A program made the position numbers and the translations under genes. Positions 1 through 9,633 of a stretch of DNA of 64,000 nt are shown piece by piece; the first letter of the stretch is position 1, and every line of letters begins with the position of its first letter. Origin of the DNA: CBFGRV01 sp965651265 (GTDB lineage Bacteria; Bacteroidota; Rhodothermia; Rhodothermales; VXPQ01). Under the pieces are notes generated by a model. That model made no database searches. It had not been told where the DNA came from and saw only the letters and a program-made list of their open reading frames with translations. The stretch is taken from contig CBFGRV010000001.1 in the NCBI GenBank assembly GCA_965651265.1, positions 1 through 64,000 on the forward strand, read 5' to 3'.

Positions 1-82
1 CGTACGGCTTCCGCTCCCGTCGTTTCCTGCGACATTGGCCTGATTAAGGTCTACGAGTCGTGGTATCGTCGAGCAGCGGAGC

Positions 83-499
83 TCAAGCCAATGGTTCGGC
101 TTCCGAGCGCTCCTGGGCGATGAGGTAGTCCTCGATACTTCCAACGACGATCCGGACCTCGTCGTCGACTTCAACGGCGACGATATCTTCGGCCCGGATC
201 ATCTTCTTGACCTTCTTTCGATCGATCTTCTTCAGAATGCGTCTGGCTTCCGTCCGCGTGACCGTCTCTTGTCGGTACTCCTGGGCGAAAGACTGCAGAA
301 AACCGAGGGTTTCGTCCGACAATTCGATGACTCGCGTCTCCGCATTGTCGTCGTCGAGAACCCATCCAAGGCTGGCATCGATGAGATGCCTATCCACCCA
401 GTTGACGATGGTTTGCTTGGAGATCTGCAGCCGCTCGGAGAGCGAACTGAGTGACATCGCTTCTACTTCAGATACCGGAGCCGGGGGTTTGGTAGCCAC
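83..499 (-). CDS. small helix-turn-helix (MerR/excisionase-like) protein
   Basis: A 138-residue protein of unknown function. Residues about 16-40 (LSSLSERLQISKQTIVNWVD) read as a helix-turn-helix of the kind found in MerR-like or excisionase proteins: a short 'sensor' helix, a turn, and a recognition helix with KQT. The rest is charged and helical, with a lysine-rich patch (KKIDRKKVKK) and no recognisable effector domain. DNA binding is therefore inferred. It is divergent from the OsmC gene across about 265 bp, so it could act on that shared region, but no operator is visible. No signal peptide or membrane segment. Confidence 0.7.
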   Translation of the reverse strand: MATKPPAPVSEVEAMSLSSLSERLQISKQTIVNWVDRHLIDASLGWVLDDDNAETRVIELSDETLGFLQSFAQEYRQETVTRTEARRILKKIDRKKVKKMIRAEDIVAVEVDDEVRIVVGSIEDYLIAQERSEAEPLA

Positions 500-764
500 G
501 TGGTCGGGTCACTGATCGATAATGATGTGGGCCCTTTATACGCGGCGTATGGGGCAATTCGTTCCTTATTGAAGGATTGAGTCAGCATCATCAAAACCTG
601 CGAATCAAAATCTGATGCCCCGATCTGCAGGCCGTTGAAAGGCACTTTTCGTCAACCAACGACCCTGCCATGTAGAAATCCAGTGAAGGACGGTTTTTGC
701 CCCTTCGAAATGCTAAACTCTGATCAAATAGCCCCATGAGTTGAACCCAACCAAGGTCGACAAC

Positions 765-1190
765 ATGCCTGTTCGCAAAGCTGAAGCCCGGTGGGAAGGA
801 GATCTCCCGAACGGATCCGGAACGATGAAGATGGCAAACTGGGAAGGCCCCTTCTCGGCTACCTCTCGATTCGAGGAGGGCTCGGGTACCAATCCCGAGG
901 AGCTGCTGGCCGCCGCCCATGCCGGATGTTTCTCGATGGCGCTGTCAGGCGTCCTAGCCAATGCCGGCCACATTCCGAACTCCATCGATACGACTGCGCG
1001 CGCGCATATCGAAAAGAAGGAAGGCGGATGGACCATCACCCGAGTGGACCTCACCACGCAGGTGGATGTGCCGGGTCTCGACGATAGTGAGTTTCAGCAG
1101 TTGGCTAACACGGCGAAGGAGAACTGCCCGGTATCACGCTTATTCAAGGGCGCCGAGATAACACTCGAAGCGCGATTGTCTGGGGGATGA
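765..1190 (+). CDS. OsmC family peroxiredoxin
   Basis: A 141-residue OsmC-family protein, which reduces organic hydroperoxides in the cytoplasm through two reactive cysteines. Both are visible: one in HAGCFSMAL (about residue 54) and one in KENCPVSRLF (about 117). The N-terminal RKAEARWEGDL and the NPEELLAAAHAGC stretch are typical of the OsmC rather than the Ohr subgroup. I place the start at the ATG at 765 (MPVRKAEA); an in-frame TTG at 741 would add eight residues unlike the family. It stands alone, followed by an intergenic region and a convergent gene. Confidence 0.92.
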   Translation: MPVRKAEARWEGDLPNGSGTMKMANWEGPFSATSRFEEGSGTNPEELLAAAHAGCFSMALSGVLANAGHIPNSIDTTARAHIEKKEGGWTITRVDLTTQVDVPGLDDSEFQQLANTAKENCPVSRLFKGAEITLEARLSGG

Positions 1191-1325
1191 GCCGAGAGTA
1201 GTCGCATATGAGGGATAACGCGCCTGTCGCATGCGCAACTATGGCGTTACACTCCGTAGCGGCCGTTGTTTTTCCGGCGAGGAATGTATGTATTGATCTC
1301 TGCAAATCTTTCCACGCAATTCGGT

Positions 1326-1374
1326 CAAAAAGGTGGGAAAGAACCCGGCGTGCTTTGGTGGGGCGCGCCGGGTT
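1326..1374 (-). terminator. rho-independent terminator after the DUF1080 gene
   Basis: A perfect 9-bp inverted repeat (AACCCGGCG at 1342-1350 and CGCCGGGTT at 1366-1374) with a 15-nt loop. Read on the minus strand it is followed by CTTTCCCACCTTTTT, which fits a terminator 9 bp after the stop of the DUF1080 gene. It may also act weakly on plus-strand transcription from the OsmC gene. Confidence 0.7.
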
Positions 1375-1382
1375 TGCTAATT

Positions 1383-2216
1383 CTAGGGATCGAGGCGCCG
1401 AATTTTGAGGTTTCGGAACCAGACTTCATCGTTGTGATCCTGCAGCACGATGTGTCCCGCGCGGCGCTCTGCAAATCGATCATAGTCAACATACTTGCTC
1501 GCGACGAGCAGCGAATCGAATTCGGGAGATCCCACTTCGAACTCGACGATCTTCTCACCGTTGAGCCAGTGCTCGCCCTTTCCGCCAACGTAGCGGATTC
1601 GCCCACTATTGAACTCTCCGACAGGGCGCAATCGCTTCTTCTGATTCGGTGGAACCAGATCGTATAATGCGCCGGCCGTACGATGCCGGCCGTTCATCGC
1701 ATCCGGGTGATTCTCGTCATCCAGGATCTGGTACTCGAATCCCAATGCGGCATTTCGTGGCTCGTGCTCCATCGAGTACGCTTCGGATACGTTGTATTTG
1801 ATTCCGCTATTGGCTCCCGTCGCCACCTTCCACTCGAAATACAGCTCGAAGTCTTCGAAGACCTCTTCGGTCATCAGGTCTGCGCCCTCCAGGGGCTGCC
1901 CGTCGGCAGCGATCGGCACATCGGCGGAATCCAGTTTCCGGATCGTGCCCTCCTCGATAACCCAGTGTTCGGATGGCACGTAATCCATACCGAGCCCCCT
2001 CCAACCCGAAAAAGTTCTACCATCGAAGAGCAACTCCCAGCCGGCTGCAATCTCCGCCTCCGAGAGCGTGTTCGGCGGGCCTGCGCCGTGGTCGATAACG
2101 TTTCGACTCGATGAGCAGCCCCACCATACGAACAGATAGATACCCAATACGGCCGTCAACAGCCGCGAAACTACGCGCAATCGATCCTGGCGTGACACGG
2201 TCGGCGAAGAGATCAT
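1383..2216 (-). CDS. exported DUF1080 (3-keto-disaccharide hydrolase family) protein
   Basis: A 277-residue exported protein with a DUF1080 domain, a concanavalin-like fold that includes 3-keto-disaccharide hydrolases. Family marks are EAEIAAGWELLFDGRTFSGW (about 54-73), the 'ANSGIKY' strand, and the C-terminal LQDHNDEVWFRNLKIR. An N-terminal hydrophobic segment (about 19-32) ends at Cys34 in VWWGCSSS, so it may be a lipoprotein, although the residues before the Cys are not a classic lipobox. It follows proA by 24 bp and may be co-transcribed, without any obvious link to proline synthesis. The sugar substrate cannot be told from sequence. Confidence 0.85.
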   Translation of the reverse strand: MISSPTVSRQDRLRVVSRLLTAVLGIYLFVWWGCSSSRNVIDHGAGPPNTLSEAEIAAGWELLFDGRTFSGWRGLGMDYVPSEHWVIEEGTIRKLDSADVPIAADGQPLEGADLMTEEVFEDFELYFEWKVATGANSGIKYNVSEAYSMEHEPRNAALGFEYQILDDENHPDAMNGRHRTAGALYDLVPPNQKKRLRPVGEFNSGRIRYVGGKGEHWLNGEKIVEFEVGSPEFDSLLVASKYVDYDRFAERRAGHIVLQDHNDEVWFRNLKIRRLDP

Positions 2217-2240
2217 CCACTGAGGTTTTTGCGATCGTGG

Positions 2241-3563
2241 TCAAGCCCGGATATGGCCATCCCCATAACCGATCCATTTGTAGGTGGTCAACTCACGCAG
2301 CCCCATCGGACCACGTGCATGCAACTTCTGCGTACTCACGGCGACTTCGGCTCCAAGTCCGAACTGTCCTCCATCCGTGAACCGAGTACTGGCATTCACG
2401 TAGACAGCCGCTGAGTTGACTCTATCCACGAACGTTGTCGCCCGCTCAAGATTCCGAGTCAGGATGCCATCAGAATGCTCGGTGCTGTGAACCCGTATGT
2501 GCTCGATGGCATCATCGAGATCGTTCACCACGCGGATACCGAGCACCAGACTCAACCACTCTGTGTCGAAATCCTCTGGATCGGCGGGCTGGACCGGGAG
2601 GTCCTCTGCACGACGCAAGACCTCTAGTGCATCCGGATCGGCGCGAAACGATACGCCCTGTGCGGCCAGACGCCGGGCGACGACAGGTAAAAACCCCTCC
2701 GCCACACGCCGATGCACGAGGAGTGTGTCCAGCGCATTGCAGACGCTCGGCCGCTGGACCTTAGCATTCTCGACGATGTCGACGGCGCGTTCCAGGTCCG
2801 CATCCTCATCCACATAGATGTGGCATATGCCAATTCCGCCGGTGATTACGGGAATGGTGCTCTCCTCGCGGCAAAGCCGATGAAGCCCCGGTCCTCCGCG
2901 CGGAATGATCATGTCGATATACTTATCGAGACGAAGCATCTCGGCGACGAGCGAACGGTCCGGGCTCTCGATGTGGAGGACGGCGTCCTCGGGCAGGGAC
3001 GACTTGACCAGCGCGCGGCGGATTGCGTCTACGAGCGCGAGATTTGTGCGAAGCGTTTCGCTGCCGCCTCTCAGGATCGCGGCGTTTCCGGTCTTAAGAC
3101 AGAGCGATGCGGTATCAACCGTGACGTTTGGCCGGGCCTCGTAAATCACGCCCACGACGCCGAGGGGGATGCGCCGCCTCACCAGACGCATACCGTTTGA
3201 GAGCAGGCGTCCATCGAACTCCTCTCCAACCGGATCTTCCAGGAGGACCACGGACCGAACATCATCCGTTAGGCTCTGGATGCGCTGGTCGTCGAGTCGC
3301 AGGCGATCGAGCAGGGCCTCACTCAGATTCCGCTTCCGGGCATCCTCCAGATCCCGGGCGTTCTGGGCCAGGATATGGTTAGCCGTACGATCGATCTCAT
3401 CCGCCATTTCGAGGAGCGCCCGATTCTTGGCCTCGGTGGACAGCCCCGCCAGGACGTAGCTCGACTTTCGCGCGCGCTTACCGAGATCCACGACCGAAAT
3501 TCCCGCATCCTCGTGCACGTTCGCCTCACGGTCGTCGACGGTCATGTAATCACTCGAATTCAT
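2241..3563 (-). CDS. proA: glutamate-5-semialdehyde dehydrogenase
   Basis: Catalyses the NADPH-dependent reduction of gamma-glutamyl phosphate to glutamate-5-semialdehyde, the second step of proline synthesis. The 440-residue length fits the family (about 415-430) plus a short N-terminal extension. The catalytic cysteine is C275 in [13 protein letters not shown]. Other marks are [16 protein letters not shown], the IPRGGPGLH loop, and the C-terminal [33 protein letters not shown] region. It lies 45 bp downstream of proB in the same direction, so gamma-glutamyl phosphate is made and used by the products of one transcript. Confidence 0.97.
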   Translation of the reverse strand: MNSSDYMTVDDREANVHEDAGISVVDLGKRARKSSYVLAGLSTEAKNRALLEMADEIDRTANHILAQNARDLEDARKRNLSEALLDRLRLDDQRIQSLTDDVRSVVLLEDPVGEEFDGRLLSNGMRLVRRRIPLGVVGVIYEARPNVTVDTASLCLKTGNAAILRGGSETLRTNLALVDAIRRALVKSSLPEDAVLHIESPDRSLVAEMLRLDKYIDMIIPRGGPGLHRLCREESTIPVITGGIGICHIYVDEDADLERAVDIVENAKVQRPSVCNALDTLLVHRRVAEGFLPVVARRLAAQGVSFRADPDALEVLRRAEDLPVQPADPEDFDTEWLSLVLGIRVVNDLDDAIEHIRVHSTEHSDGILTRNLERATTFVDRVNSAAVYVNASTRFTDGGQFGLGAEVAVSTQKLHARGPMGLRELTTYKWIGYGDGHIRA

Positions 3564-3608
3564 CGGGATCCTCTCACTTCAATCATCTCGCAGATGTCTC
3601 GAATCGAT

Positions 3609-4709
3609 CTACACCAAGATAAGGTCATCGCGATGGATTGCGACAGGGCCATATGCATAGCCCAAAATCTCCGTAATCCGATCGGACCGGCAGCCCTTTA
3701 TGCGGTCAAGATCGCCGCTGTCGTATCTAACGATCCCCCGGCCGAGGTCCTTTCCCTGCGGATCCACGATTCGGACGGCATCTCCGCGATCGAAACGACC
3801 GTCGATCGCTGTGATCCCGGCTGGAAGTAGGCTTCCTCCAGCATACCGCAGGGCATCGGCCGCTCCACCGTCTATGTGAACGCGTCCGGCCGGCACCGTT
3901 CCCCCGAAGATCCACCGCTTCCGGTGCTCAATCGGCGTTTCTCGGGCCCGGAATCGTGTTCCTTCGGGCTCCCCTGCGACGATCCGTGCCAGCGCTCCCG
4001 GCGACCCGCCGGCAGCAATGACGACGTCGGCACCCGCCCGGCAGGCAATGTCTGCGGCTTCGAGCTTCGTCTTCATCCCACCGACCCCGAGGCCGGATCG
4101 GCTTCCGCCGGCCACGCGATGCAGGTGTTCGTCGATCTCTCGAACCTCGGGAATCAACTGTGCGCCCGCATCCGTGCGAGGGTCCGCGGTATATAGGCCA
4201 TCCTGATCGGTCAGCAATACGAGAAGTTCGGCGCCGGAAAGCAGCACGCAGAGCGCCGACAGGTTGTCGTTGTCACCCACCTTGATCTCGGCCGTAGCAA
4301 CGGCATCGTTCTCATTGACAACCGGAACGATCCGATGCTCCAGAAGGGCCTGAAACGTATCGCGGGCGTTGATAAATCGATGCCGATTCTCTACGTCGGC
4401 CCTCGTGAGGAGCACCTGGCCGACATGTATGCCGTGCTCGCCGAAAAGCTGCTCCCAGATCTGCATGAGACGACTCTGCCCGACCGCGGCGAGCATCTGC
4501 TTCTCGCTCAGCGTTCCCGTCACATCCTGAAATCGGAGTCGCTCTCGGCCGGCCGCGATGGCTCCCGAGGTACACAGGATCAGGTCGTGCCCGGCGGCGT
4601 GGAGCGCCGCACACTGGCGCACGATCTCCGTCATGCGATCGCGACTGAGGTTCGGGGTACCGGCCGTGAGCACGCTCGTGCCCACCTTGACAACGATGCG
4701 CTTTGGCAT
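3609..4709 (-). CDS. proB: glutamate 5-kinase with PUA domain
   Basis: Phosphorylates L-glutamate at the gamma-carboxyl, the first and usually proline-inhibited step of proline synthesis. The 366-residue protein has an amino-acid kinase domain (KVGTS at 8-12, [36 protein letters not shown]) followed by a C-terminal PUA domain (about 275-360). The start is the ATG at 4709 ([12 protein letters not shown]); a longer reading frame to 4757 runs into the tRNA-Leu gene and is not credible. Only 18 bp separate the tRNA CCA end from this ATG, so proB is probably expressed from the tRNA promoter and released by tRNA 3' processing. Confidence 0.96.
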   Translation of the reverse strand: MPKRIVVKVGTSVLTAGTPNLSRDRMTEIVRQCAALHAAGHDLILCTSGAIAAGRERLRFQDVTGTLSEKQMLAAVGQSRLMQIWEQLFGEHGIHVGQVLLTRADVENRHRFINARDTFQALLEHRIVPVVNENDAVATAEIKVGDNDNLSALCVLLSGAELLVLLTDQDGLYTADPRTDAGAQLIPEVREIDEHLHRVAGGSRSGLGVGGMKTKLEAADIACRAGADVVIAAGGSPGALARIVAGEPEGTRFRARETPIEHRKRWIFGGTVPAGRVHIDGGAADALRYAGGSLLPAGITAIDGRFDRGDAVRIVDPQGKDLGRGIVRYDSGDLDRIKGCRSDRITEILGYAYGPVAIHRDDLILV

Positions 4710-4727
4710 GATCACTTCAAGAGGAGC

Positions 4728-4816
4728 TGGTGCCGGGAGCGGGACTCGAACCCGCACGGGCCTTGCAGCCCATCGGATTTTAAGTCCGATGCGTCTACCT
4801 ATTCCGCCATCCCGGC
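4728..4816 (-). tRNA. tRNA-Leu, anticodon TAA
   Basis: An 89-nt type II tRNA read on the minus strand from GCCGGGATGGCGGAAT to TCCCGGCACCA, so the CCA end is encoded. The acceptor stem GCCGGGA/TCCCGGC is perfect, the anticodon stem ATCGGA/TCCGAT holds the loop CTTAAAA with anticodon TAA, a long variable arm (GGGC/GCCC) marks a leucine tRNA, and the T arm is GCGGG-TTCGAGT-CCCGC. The D-arm sequence AGGTAGACGC is typical of bacterial tRNA-Leu. Confidence 0.97.
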
Positions 4817-4825
4817 AAAGACCGA

Positions 4826-4857
4826 CAAGCTATCTTACAACGCCCATACGGTCCAAA
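4826..4857 (-). promoter_or_regulatory. candidate Bacteroidota-type promoter for tRNA-Leu/proBA
   Basis: On the minus strand, TTTG (4857-4854) is followed after 21 nt by TAGCTTG (4832-4826), ten bases before the tRNA start. This approximates the Bacteroidota -33 TTTG / -7 TAnnTTTG pattern, with one base missing from the -7 element. The position is right for the tRNA gene, but the match is imperfect. Confidence 0.3.
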
Positions 4858-4895
4858 CGGATCGGCGAATTTCACCGGAATCGGAATCAGCCCGT

Positions 4896-5684
4896 ATGCC
4901 TTCTGAAATACTCTCCCGTCTCAGGTCCATCGCCGCCGATGCAGCGGCGCATGCGCGCGTACCGTACTCCGGACACGCGGAGGCAGCCGTTCTATTGCTT
5001 TCGGACGGAAGCTGGATTCCGGGGGTCCTCGTCGAAACGGCCTCCTTCTCGCTCTCGATCCCCTCGCTGGTCAATGCCGTGACCACGGCCGTGGCTCTTG
5101 AGCGCGCCGATGTCGTGGCGTCCGTGATGAGCCGTCCCTTCACCGCCGCCGAACGGGCCTATGCATCGGAATGCATGACCCTTCGAGAATTGGCCCCTGC
5201 CGGTACGGATGTTATGGTGCATAGTTCGATTCCGCTTCGTCCACCCACGACAAGGCACTCGCCCTTCTTGAGCACACCCGTCCGTACCGATCCCACGCAC
5301 GGCATCCAGGTTGCTCGCGAGATTGCCCGGCGAGCTTACGTTCCGGAGTCTGATTTCCCGGTTGGATGCGTCGCGCAGACCAGGGACGGCTACATCCCCG
5401 GCGTGAACGTGGAGCACCCGGATTGGAGCCGCATCCTCTGTGCGGAGCGCAATGCACTGGGGACGTGCGTCAGTTATGGAGTTGAAAAGGTGGAGGCGCT
5501 CTTGCTTACCTGTCTGCGGGATACGTCATGCACGCCGTGTGGGGCCTGTCGTCAGCTTCTCGTGGAACTCACTCCCGCAGCGACGATATGGATGGATCAC
5601 GGCTCGCGCCGGCCACGCCTCGTCCATCCATCGGATCTACTTCCTGCTTCTTTCGGCGGTGAGCAACTGTCATCCCGCACCTGA
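4896..5684 (+). CDS. cdd: cytidine deaminase, two-domain, catalytic C-terminal half
   Basis: Deaminates cytidine and deoxycytidine to uridine forms in pyrimidine salvage. The protein is 262 residues, about twice the size of single-domain tetrameric enzymes. The C-terminal half carries the zinc site and proton shuttle: C182-A-E184 in ILCAERNA and C215-G-A-C218 in TPCGACRQ. The N-terminal half (about 1-125) keeps fold-level similarity (PYSGHAEAAVLLLSDGSW) but has neither CAE nor PCxxC. In E. coli Cdd the catalytic domain comes first and the degenerate one second; here the order is reversed. The start is the ATG at 4896. It is divergent from the tRNA-Leu gene. Confidence 0.88.
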   Translation: MPSEILSRLRSIAADAAAHARVPYSGHAEAAVLLLSDGSWIPGVLVETASFSLSIPSLVNAVTTAVALERADVVASVMSRPFTAAERAYASECMTLRELAPAGTDVMVHSSIPLRPPTTRHSPFLSTPVRTDPTHGIQVAREIARRAYVPESDFPVGCVAQTRDGYIPGVNVEHPDWSRILCAERNALGTCVSYGVEKVEALLLTCLRDTSCTPCGACRQLLVELTPAATIWMDHGSRRPRLVHPSDLLPASFGGEQLSSRT

Positions 5685-5745
5685 TCCATCCTCGCGGAGT
5701 ACGCTGCGGGGATCTCGACCCCACTGGCGACGGACTCCGACTTCT

Positions 5746-7428
5746 GTGAAGGTCAGCATTCTCGTCGTGGTACTGTGCGTCGTCCCGCAGAAGGCCGACG
5801 CACAACATGACGGTTCTGCAGCGAAGTACTGGATCCACTTCGTTGACAAAGATGGATCACCGCCGGAACAGCAGTCGGAGCTTATTTCGACGCGCGCCAG
5901 GTCACGGCGCGCCACTCGCGGCGTTTCCGGTGGAGAGTGGCAAGATCGGCCCATCTCGGCTCGGTACCTGGATGCGATTCGCTCGATGGGAATCGAGCCC
6001 GTCGTGCAGAGTCGCTGGCTGAATGCCATCACGGCGCGCCTGACCGACGAGCTTCAAAGCCGTGTAAGCGAGCTCGACTTCGTGACCGCCGTGACGCCGG
6101 TTGCCCGGTACGTTCGACCCAACTTGTCGATGGAGTCGTCCAGCGATCCGTCGATGTGGACGATGCATGGGGCGCACGTTTCACCAGTTTTGAACGCGCC
6201 GAACTTCGACTCCTCCTCCCTCGATGCCGGGCCTTCGGGTAGCCAACTCGACATCATCAATGCTCGCACCCCACTGGAGAATGGCATCAACGGCGCCGGG
6301 GTTCGCATCGGATTTCTGGATACGCAATTCGGCGGATTCGAGCACGCGGTATTCAGCCACCTCGTAAGTTCCGGGCGCTTGATAGAGGTACGTGACTTTG
6401 TCCAGCTGCCACAGTCGTCGACCCACGGACTGAGCGTTGCCTCGGTGGCCGTCGGGTACGCCCCCGGTCAACTCATCGGGCCAGCGTATGGGGCAGAAGT
6501 ACTCGCAGCCACGACGGAATACGCGCCCACGGAAACGAATCAGGAGGAGGACTTCCTCGTGGCCGGCCTCGAATGGCTCGAGTCGATGGGTGTGGATGTC
6601 GTGAACATCTCACTCGGCTATACGACTTTTGACGAAGGCCAGCACAGCTACACGCCTGCCGATCTGGATGGCGACACCGGCCTGACGACGCGTGCGGCCG
6701 ATCGAGCCGCCGCTCTCGGTGTCACTGTGGTCACCAGTGCCGGAAACGAGGGCTGCGAGTCGCCGGATATCTGCTGGTATTACATCGGCACACCGGCAGA
6801 CGGGGACTCCGTGATCGCGGTCGGAGCCGTCCGGCCCGACTCTACGCGCGCATCGTTCAGCTCCTTCGGACCGACGGCGGATGGCCGAATCAAACCCGAC
6901 GTTTCCGCACCGGGATCGATGGTGTATGTCGCCACTCCTGGTGAGTATCGTTCCAGCGCGGGGACGTCCTTCGCAAGCCCGCTCGTTGCCGGTGTAGTCG
7001 CCCAGATGCTGCAGGTGAATCCGGGTTTGGCGCCGATGGATGTCCGGGAAATTCTGCGAGAGACGGCCAGCCTGGCGGATTCGCCGAACAATTCGCTGGG
7101 ATGGGGCATCATCAATGCAAACGCCGCGATTAACCGTGCAGCTATACTCGCCTCGGGAAACATGGGCCCCGATCTCGGGCTCCAAGTCGAGGTCTATCCC
7201 AACCCCGCAACTGATCGCCTCCACATCCATATAACGAGAAGCTCCGTGGGCATCGCGCGCCTGACACTGTTCGATACGCTGGGTCGACGGGTCCAGTCCG
7301 CCGAACAGACGATCACACCGGGTCGCAACACCATCAGCCTACCCGTCGAACAACTCGCCGCCGGGCTCTACCTCTACTCCGTCGAACTGGGATCCGAACG
7401 GACCACAGGTAAAGTCATCGTCCGATGA
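5746..7428 (+). CDS. secreted subtilisin-like S8 serine protease with type IX secretion domain
   Basis: A 560-residue exported protease. From a GTG start at 5746 the protein has a clear signal peptide (about 1-20, ending KADAQ), a propeptide-like region, then the S8 catalytic domain with Asp192 (GFLDTQFGG), His227 (STHGLSVAS), the oxyanion Asn in SAGNEG and Ser408 (GTSFASPLVAG). The last 75 or so residues form a type A type IX secretion sorting domain (VEVYPNPATDRLHIH ... LFDTLGRRV ... AAGLYLYSVE). It should cross the inner membrane by Sec and the outer membrane by type IX secretion. An open frame upstream to 5440 overlaps cdd and is not used. Substrate unknown. Confidence 0.9.
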   Translation: MKVSILVVVLCVVPQKADAQHDGSAAKYWIHFVDKDGSPPEQQSELISTRARSRRATRGVSGGEWQDRPISARYLDAIRSMGIEPVVQSRWLNAITARLTDELQSRVSELDFVTAVTPVARYVRPNLSMESSSDPSMWTMHGAHVSPVLNAPNFDSSSLDAGPSGSQLDIINARTPLENGINGAGVRIGFLDTQFGGFEHAVFSHLVSSGRLIEVRDFVQLPQSSTHGLSVASVAVGYAPGQLIGPAYGAEVLAATTEYAPTETNQEEDFLVAGLEWLESMGVDVVNISLGYTTFDEGQHSYTPADLDGDTGLTTRAADRAAALGVTVVTSAGNEGCESPDICWYYIGTPADGDSVIAVGAVRPDSTRASFSSFGPTADGRIKPDVSAPGSMVYVATPGEYRSSAGTSFASPLVAGVVAQMLQVNPGLAPMDVREILRETASLADSPNNSLGWGIINANAAINRAAILASGNMGPDLGLQVEVYPNPATDRLHIHITRSSVGIARLTLFDTLGRRVQSAEQTITPGRNTISLPVEQLAAGLYLYSVELGSERTTGKVIVR

Positions 7429-7473
7429 TGATCATCGAACGCCGGTAGCCCGCACCTCTTCCATCGAGCCTTC

Positions 7474-9633
7474 ATGTCGCTGGTTTTCGGACTGAATCCG
7501 TGGCTCCTGGTCCCCGCCTTTCTGATCGCGGCCGGGTTGTCGTTCTGGCTCTATCAGAGGACGACGCCGGCGCTATCAAGAGGTCGCCGGCTCGCTTTGG
7601 GCCTACTCCGCTTTTGCTCGCTACTCATCCTCATTCTGCTCCTGTTCGATCCCGTCCTGAGAATCGTGGACCGCGATGCGCGACGCCCCACGGTGGCAAT
7701 TCTGGTCGATGACAGCGAAAGCATAGTGGTCACGTCCACTACCGATTCCACGGATGAATTGCGTCAGCGAGTTCAATCGATCCTGGAGAACCTGCCTCCC
7801 GCACTCTCCGATGCCGATCTACGGATCTACAGCTTTGCCGAGGCGATTCGCGACTTGCCGAGTGGGCGTTCCGCCGTCGATTCCATCCAGTTCACGGGCA
7901 GCCGCACGAACATTTCCGGCGCCCTCGAGCAGCTCCGTGACCTGCACAAAAGCGACAACTTGCGCGGAGCCCTACTCATCTCCGACGGCCTCTACAACAC
8001 GGGACGAAATCCGCTTTACATTGCCGAGCGCTATCCCGTACCCATCTACACGGTTGCTCTCGGGGATACCTCACAGCAGCGCGACGTCCAGATCCGCCGC
8101 GTCATCACCAACGAGATCGCGTATGTGGGATCGGAATTACCCGTTCAGGTAGGGGTGAGGACGGAAGATCTGGGTGGACAAACCGTCGTTGTGTCGATTG
8201 CCCGAGATGGCGAGGTCCTGGCCTCAGAACGAATGACCTTGCCCGACGGAAGTAGCGAGGTCACGGTCGATCTGTCGGTAACGCCTGAAACGGAGGGGCT
8301 TCATCGGTACACGGTCTCCGTCAGCCGGTTGCCGGATGAGATCACCTACGGAAACAATGCGGAGACCATCACCGTGCGCGTGCTCAGCAGCCGTCGCTCC
8401 GTCCTTCTAGTGGCCGGTGCTCCGGGGCCGGACGTCTCCTCTATTCAACAGCAACTCGCGGCCGACGAGACGTTCGACCTGTCGACCTATGTGCTGAAAG
8501 ACCGCGGCCAGTTCTACGAAGGCCCCTTCCCTGCGGATCTCTCAGATTTCGACCTCATCGTGCTCGCCGGATACCCGAGCGCTGCCGCCACTGGAACCCT
8601 AACATCGCGAATCGTAGATGCCGTCGAGGCCGGCCTGCCCGTCTTTCTTCTCCTGACGGCGGCCACTGACGTTAACGCCCTTGCGGCCTTCGGTGAGGTA
8701 CTGCCCGTTGCCGTCGATCGGGCCCGAAGCGGGCACATCGAGGCGCTTATTTCGGTGACTCCCGGCGGTTTGACGCATCCCATATTTGACATCCCGGGAT
8801 CTGATGCGGACAGCTGGCGGCGACTCCCACCGCTGAGCTACAACCAGACGCGCTGGCGGCTCAGTCCCGATGCAAACGTTCTGGCCAACACGAGCGTGCG
8901 TGGGGTTGAACTCGATGATCCGCTATTCGTCATCCGGCGTCGGGCGCAAAGCCGTTCGGCAGCCGTGCTCGGTGCCGGCACGTGGCGTTGGCGAAACGTG
9001 CCGGAAGACCTTTCCGATGTCGAGCATCTCTGGCCGTCGCTATTTTCGAATACCGTGCAATGGTTGACGGCGCGCGAGGATGATCGCCCCGTGCGCGTCG
9101 AGCCCGTGCAGGATCTTTTCGGAGGCGGCGAAACGGTGGAATTCGCCGGCCAGGTCTACGACGAATCACTGAATCCGATCGATGGGGCCTCCGTGAGCAT
9201 CGAGGTTACGGCACCCGACGGCACGGTTTCTCCGTTCTTGATGAACTCCATCGGGAATGGTCGATACCGCCTCGAGGCGGGCAGCTTCCCCGAGGGTAGC
9301 TACCGCTACACGGCCACCGCAAGTCTGAACGGACGCGAAATGGGCATGGATTCGGGATCCTTCGCCGTCGGACGCCTGACGCTCGAGTACAAGGAGACGC
9401 GCGCGGATGCGGCTCTCCTCCGGCAGATCGCCCATCGCTCCGGCGGAGAGTTCCTGCGGGATGCCGACGTGCAACGCTTCGCATCCGACCTGGCATCTTC
9501 CGGCGCTCTTGCAGCAACGATCGTGGAGCAGTCCTCCGAAACTGAGCTGCGCCGTCGCTATATTTTTCTGGGCGCCATCGTGGTGCTATTGACCGTCGAA
9601 TGGTTCATCCGCAAGCGAAGTGGATTGGTTTAG
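7474..9633 (+). CDS. membrane-anchored VWA-domain protein
   Basis: A 719-residue membrane protein. Two N-terminal membrane segments (about 8-27 and 39-60) are followed by a von Willebrand A domain whose MIDAS begins VAILVDDSESIVV (DxSxS, about 74-86), then beta-rich regions, a region like a class I glutamine-amidotransferase fold (VLLVAGAPGPD ... DLIVLAGYPS, about 309-365), an Ig-like segment, and a single C-terminal membrane segment (about 692-710). This architecture is common in large Bacteroidota VWA proteins whose function is unknown; binding through a metal site on the periplasmic side is a family-level inference. The next gene begins at or inside its end. Confidence 0.75.
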   Translation: MSLVFGLNPWLLVPAFLIAAGLSFWLYQRTTPALSRGRRLALGLLRFCSLLILILLLFDPVLRIVDRDARRPTVAILVDDSESIVVTSTTDSTDELRQRVQSILENLPPALSDADLRIYSFAEAIRDLPSGRSAVDSIQFTGSRTNISGALEQLRDLHKSDNLRGALLISDGLYNTGRNPLYIAERYPVPIYTVALGDTSQQRDVQIRRVITNEIAYVGSELPVQVGVRTEDLGGQTVVVSIARDGEVLASERMTLPDGSSEVTVDLSVTPETEGLHRYTVSVSRLPDEITYGNNAETITVRVLSSRRSVLLVAGAPGPDVSSIQQQLAADETFDLSTYVLKDRGQFYEGPFPADLSDFDLIVLAGYPSAAATGTLTSRIVDAVEAGLPVFLLLTAATDVNALAAFGEVLPVAVDRARSGHIEALISVTPGGLTHPIFDIPGSDADSWRRLPPLSYNQTRWRLSPDANVLANTSVRGVELDDPLFVIRRRAQSRSAAVLGAGTWRWRNVPEDLSDVEHLWPSLFSNTVQWLTAREDDRPVRVEPVQDLFGGGETVEFAGQVYDESLNPIDGASVSIEVTAPDGTVSPFLMNSIGNGRYRLEAGSFPEGSYRYTATASLNGREMGMDSGSFAVGRLTLEYKETRADAALLRQIAHRSGGEFLRDADVQRFASDLASSGALAATIVEQSSETELRRRYIFLGAIVVLLTVEWFIRKRSGLV

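Noticed and set aside
4335..4895. Upstream extension of the cytidine deaminase frame to 449 codons
   Set aside because: The extra part is antisense to proB and the tRNA-Leu gene; the ATG at 4896 gives the expected two-domain length.
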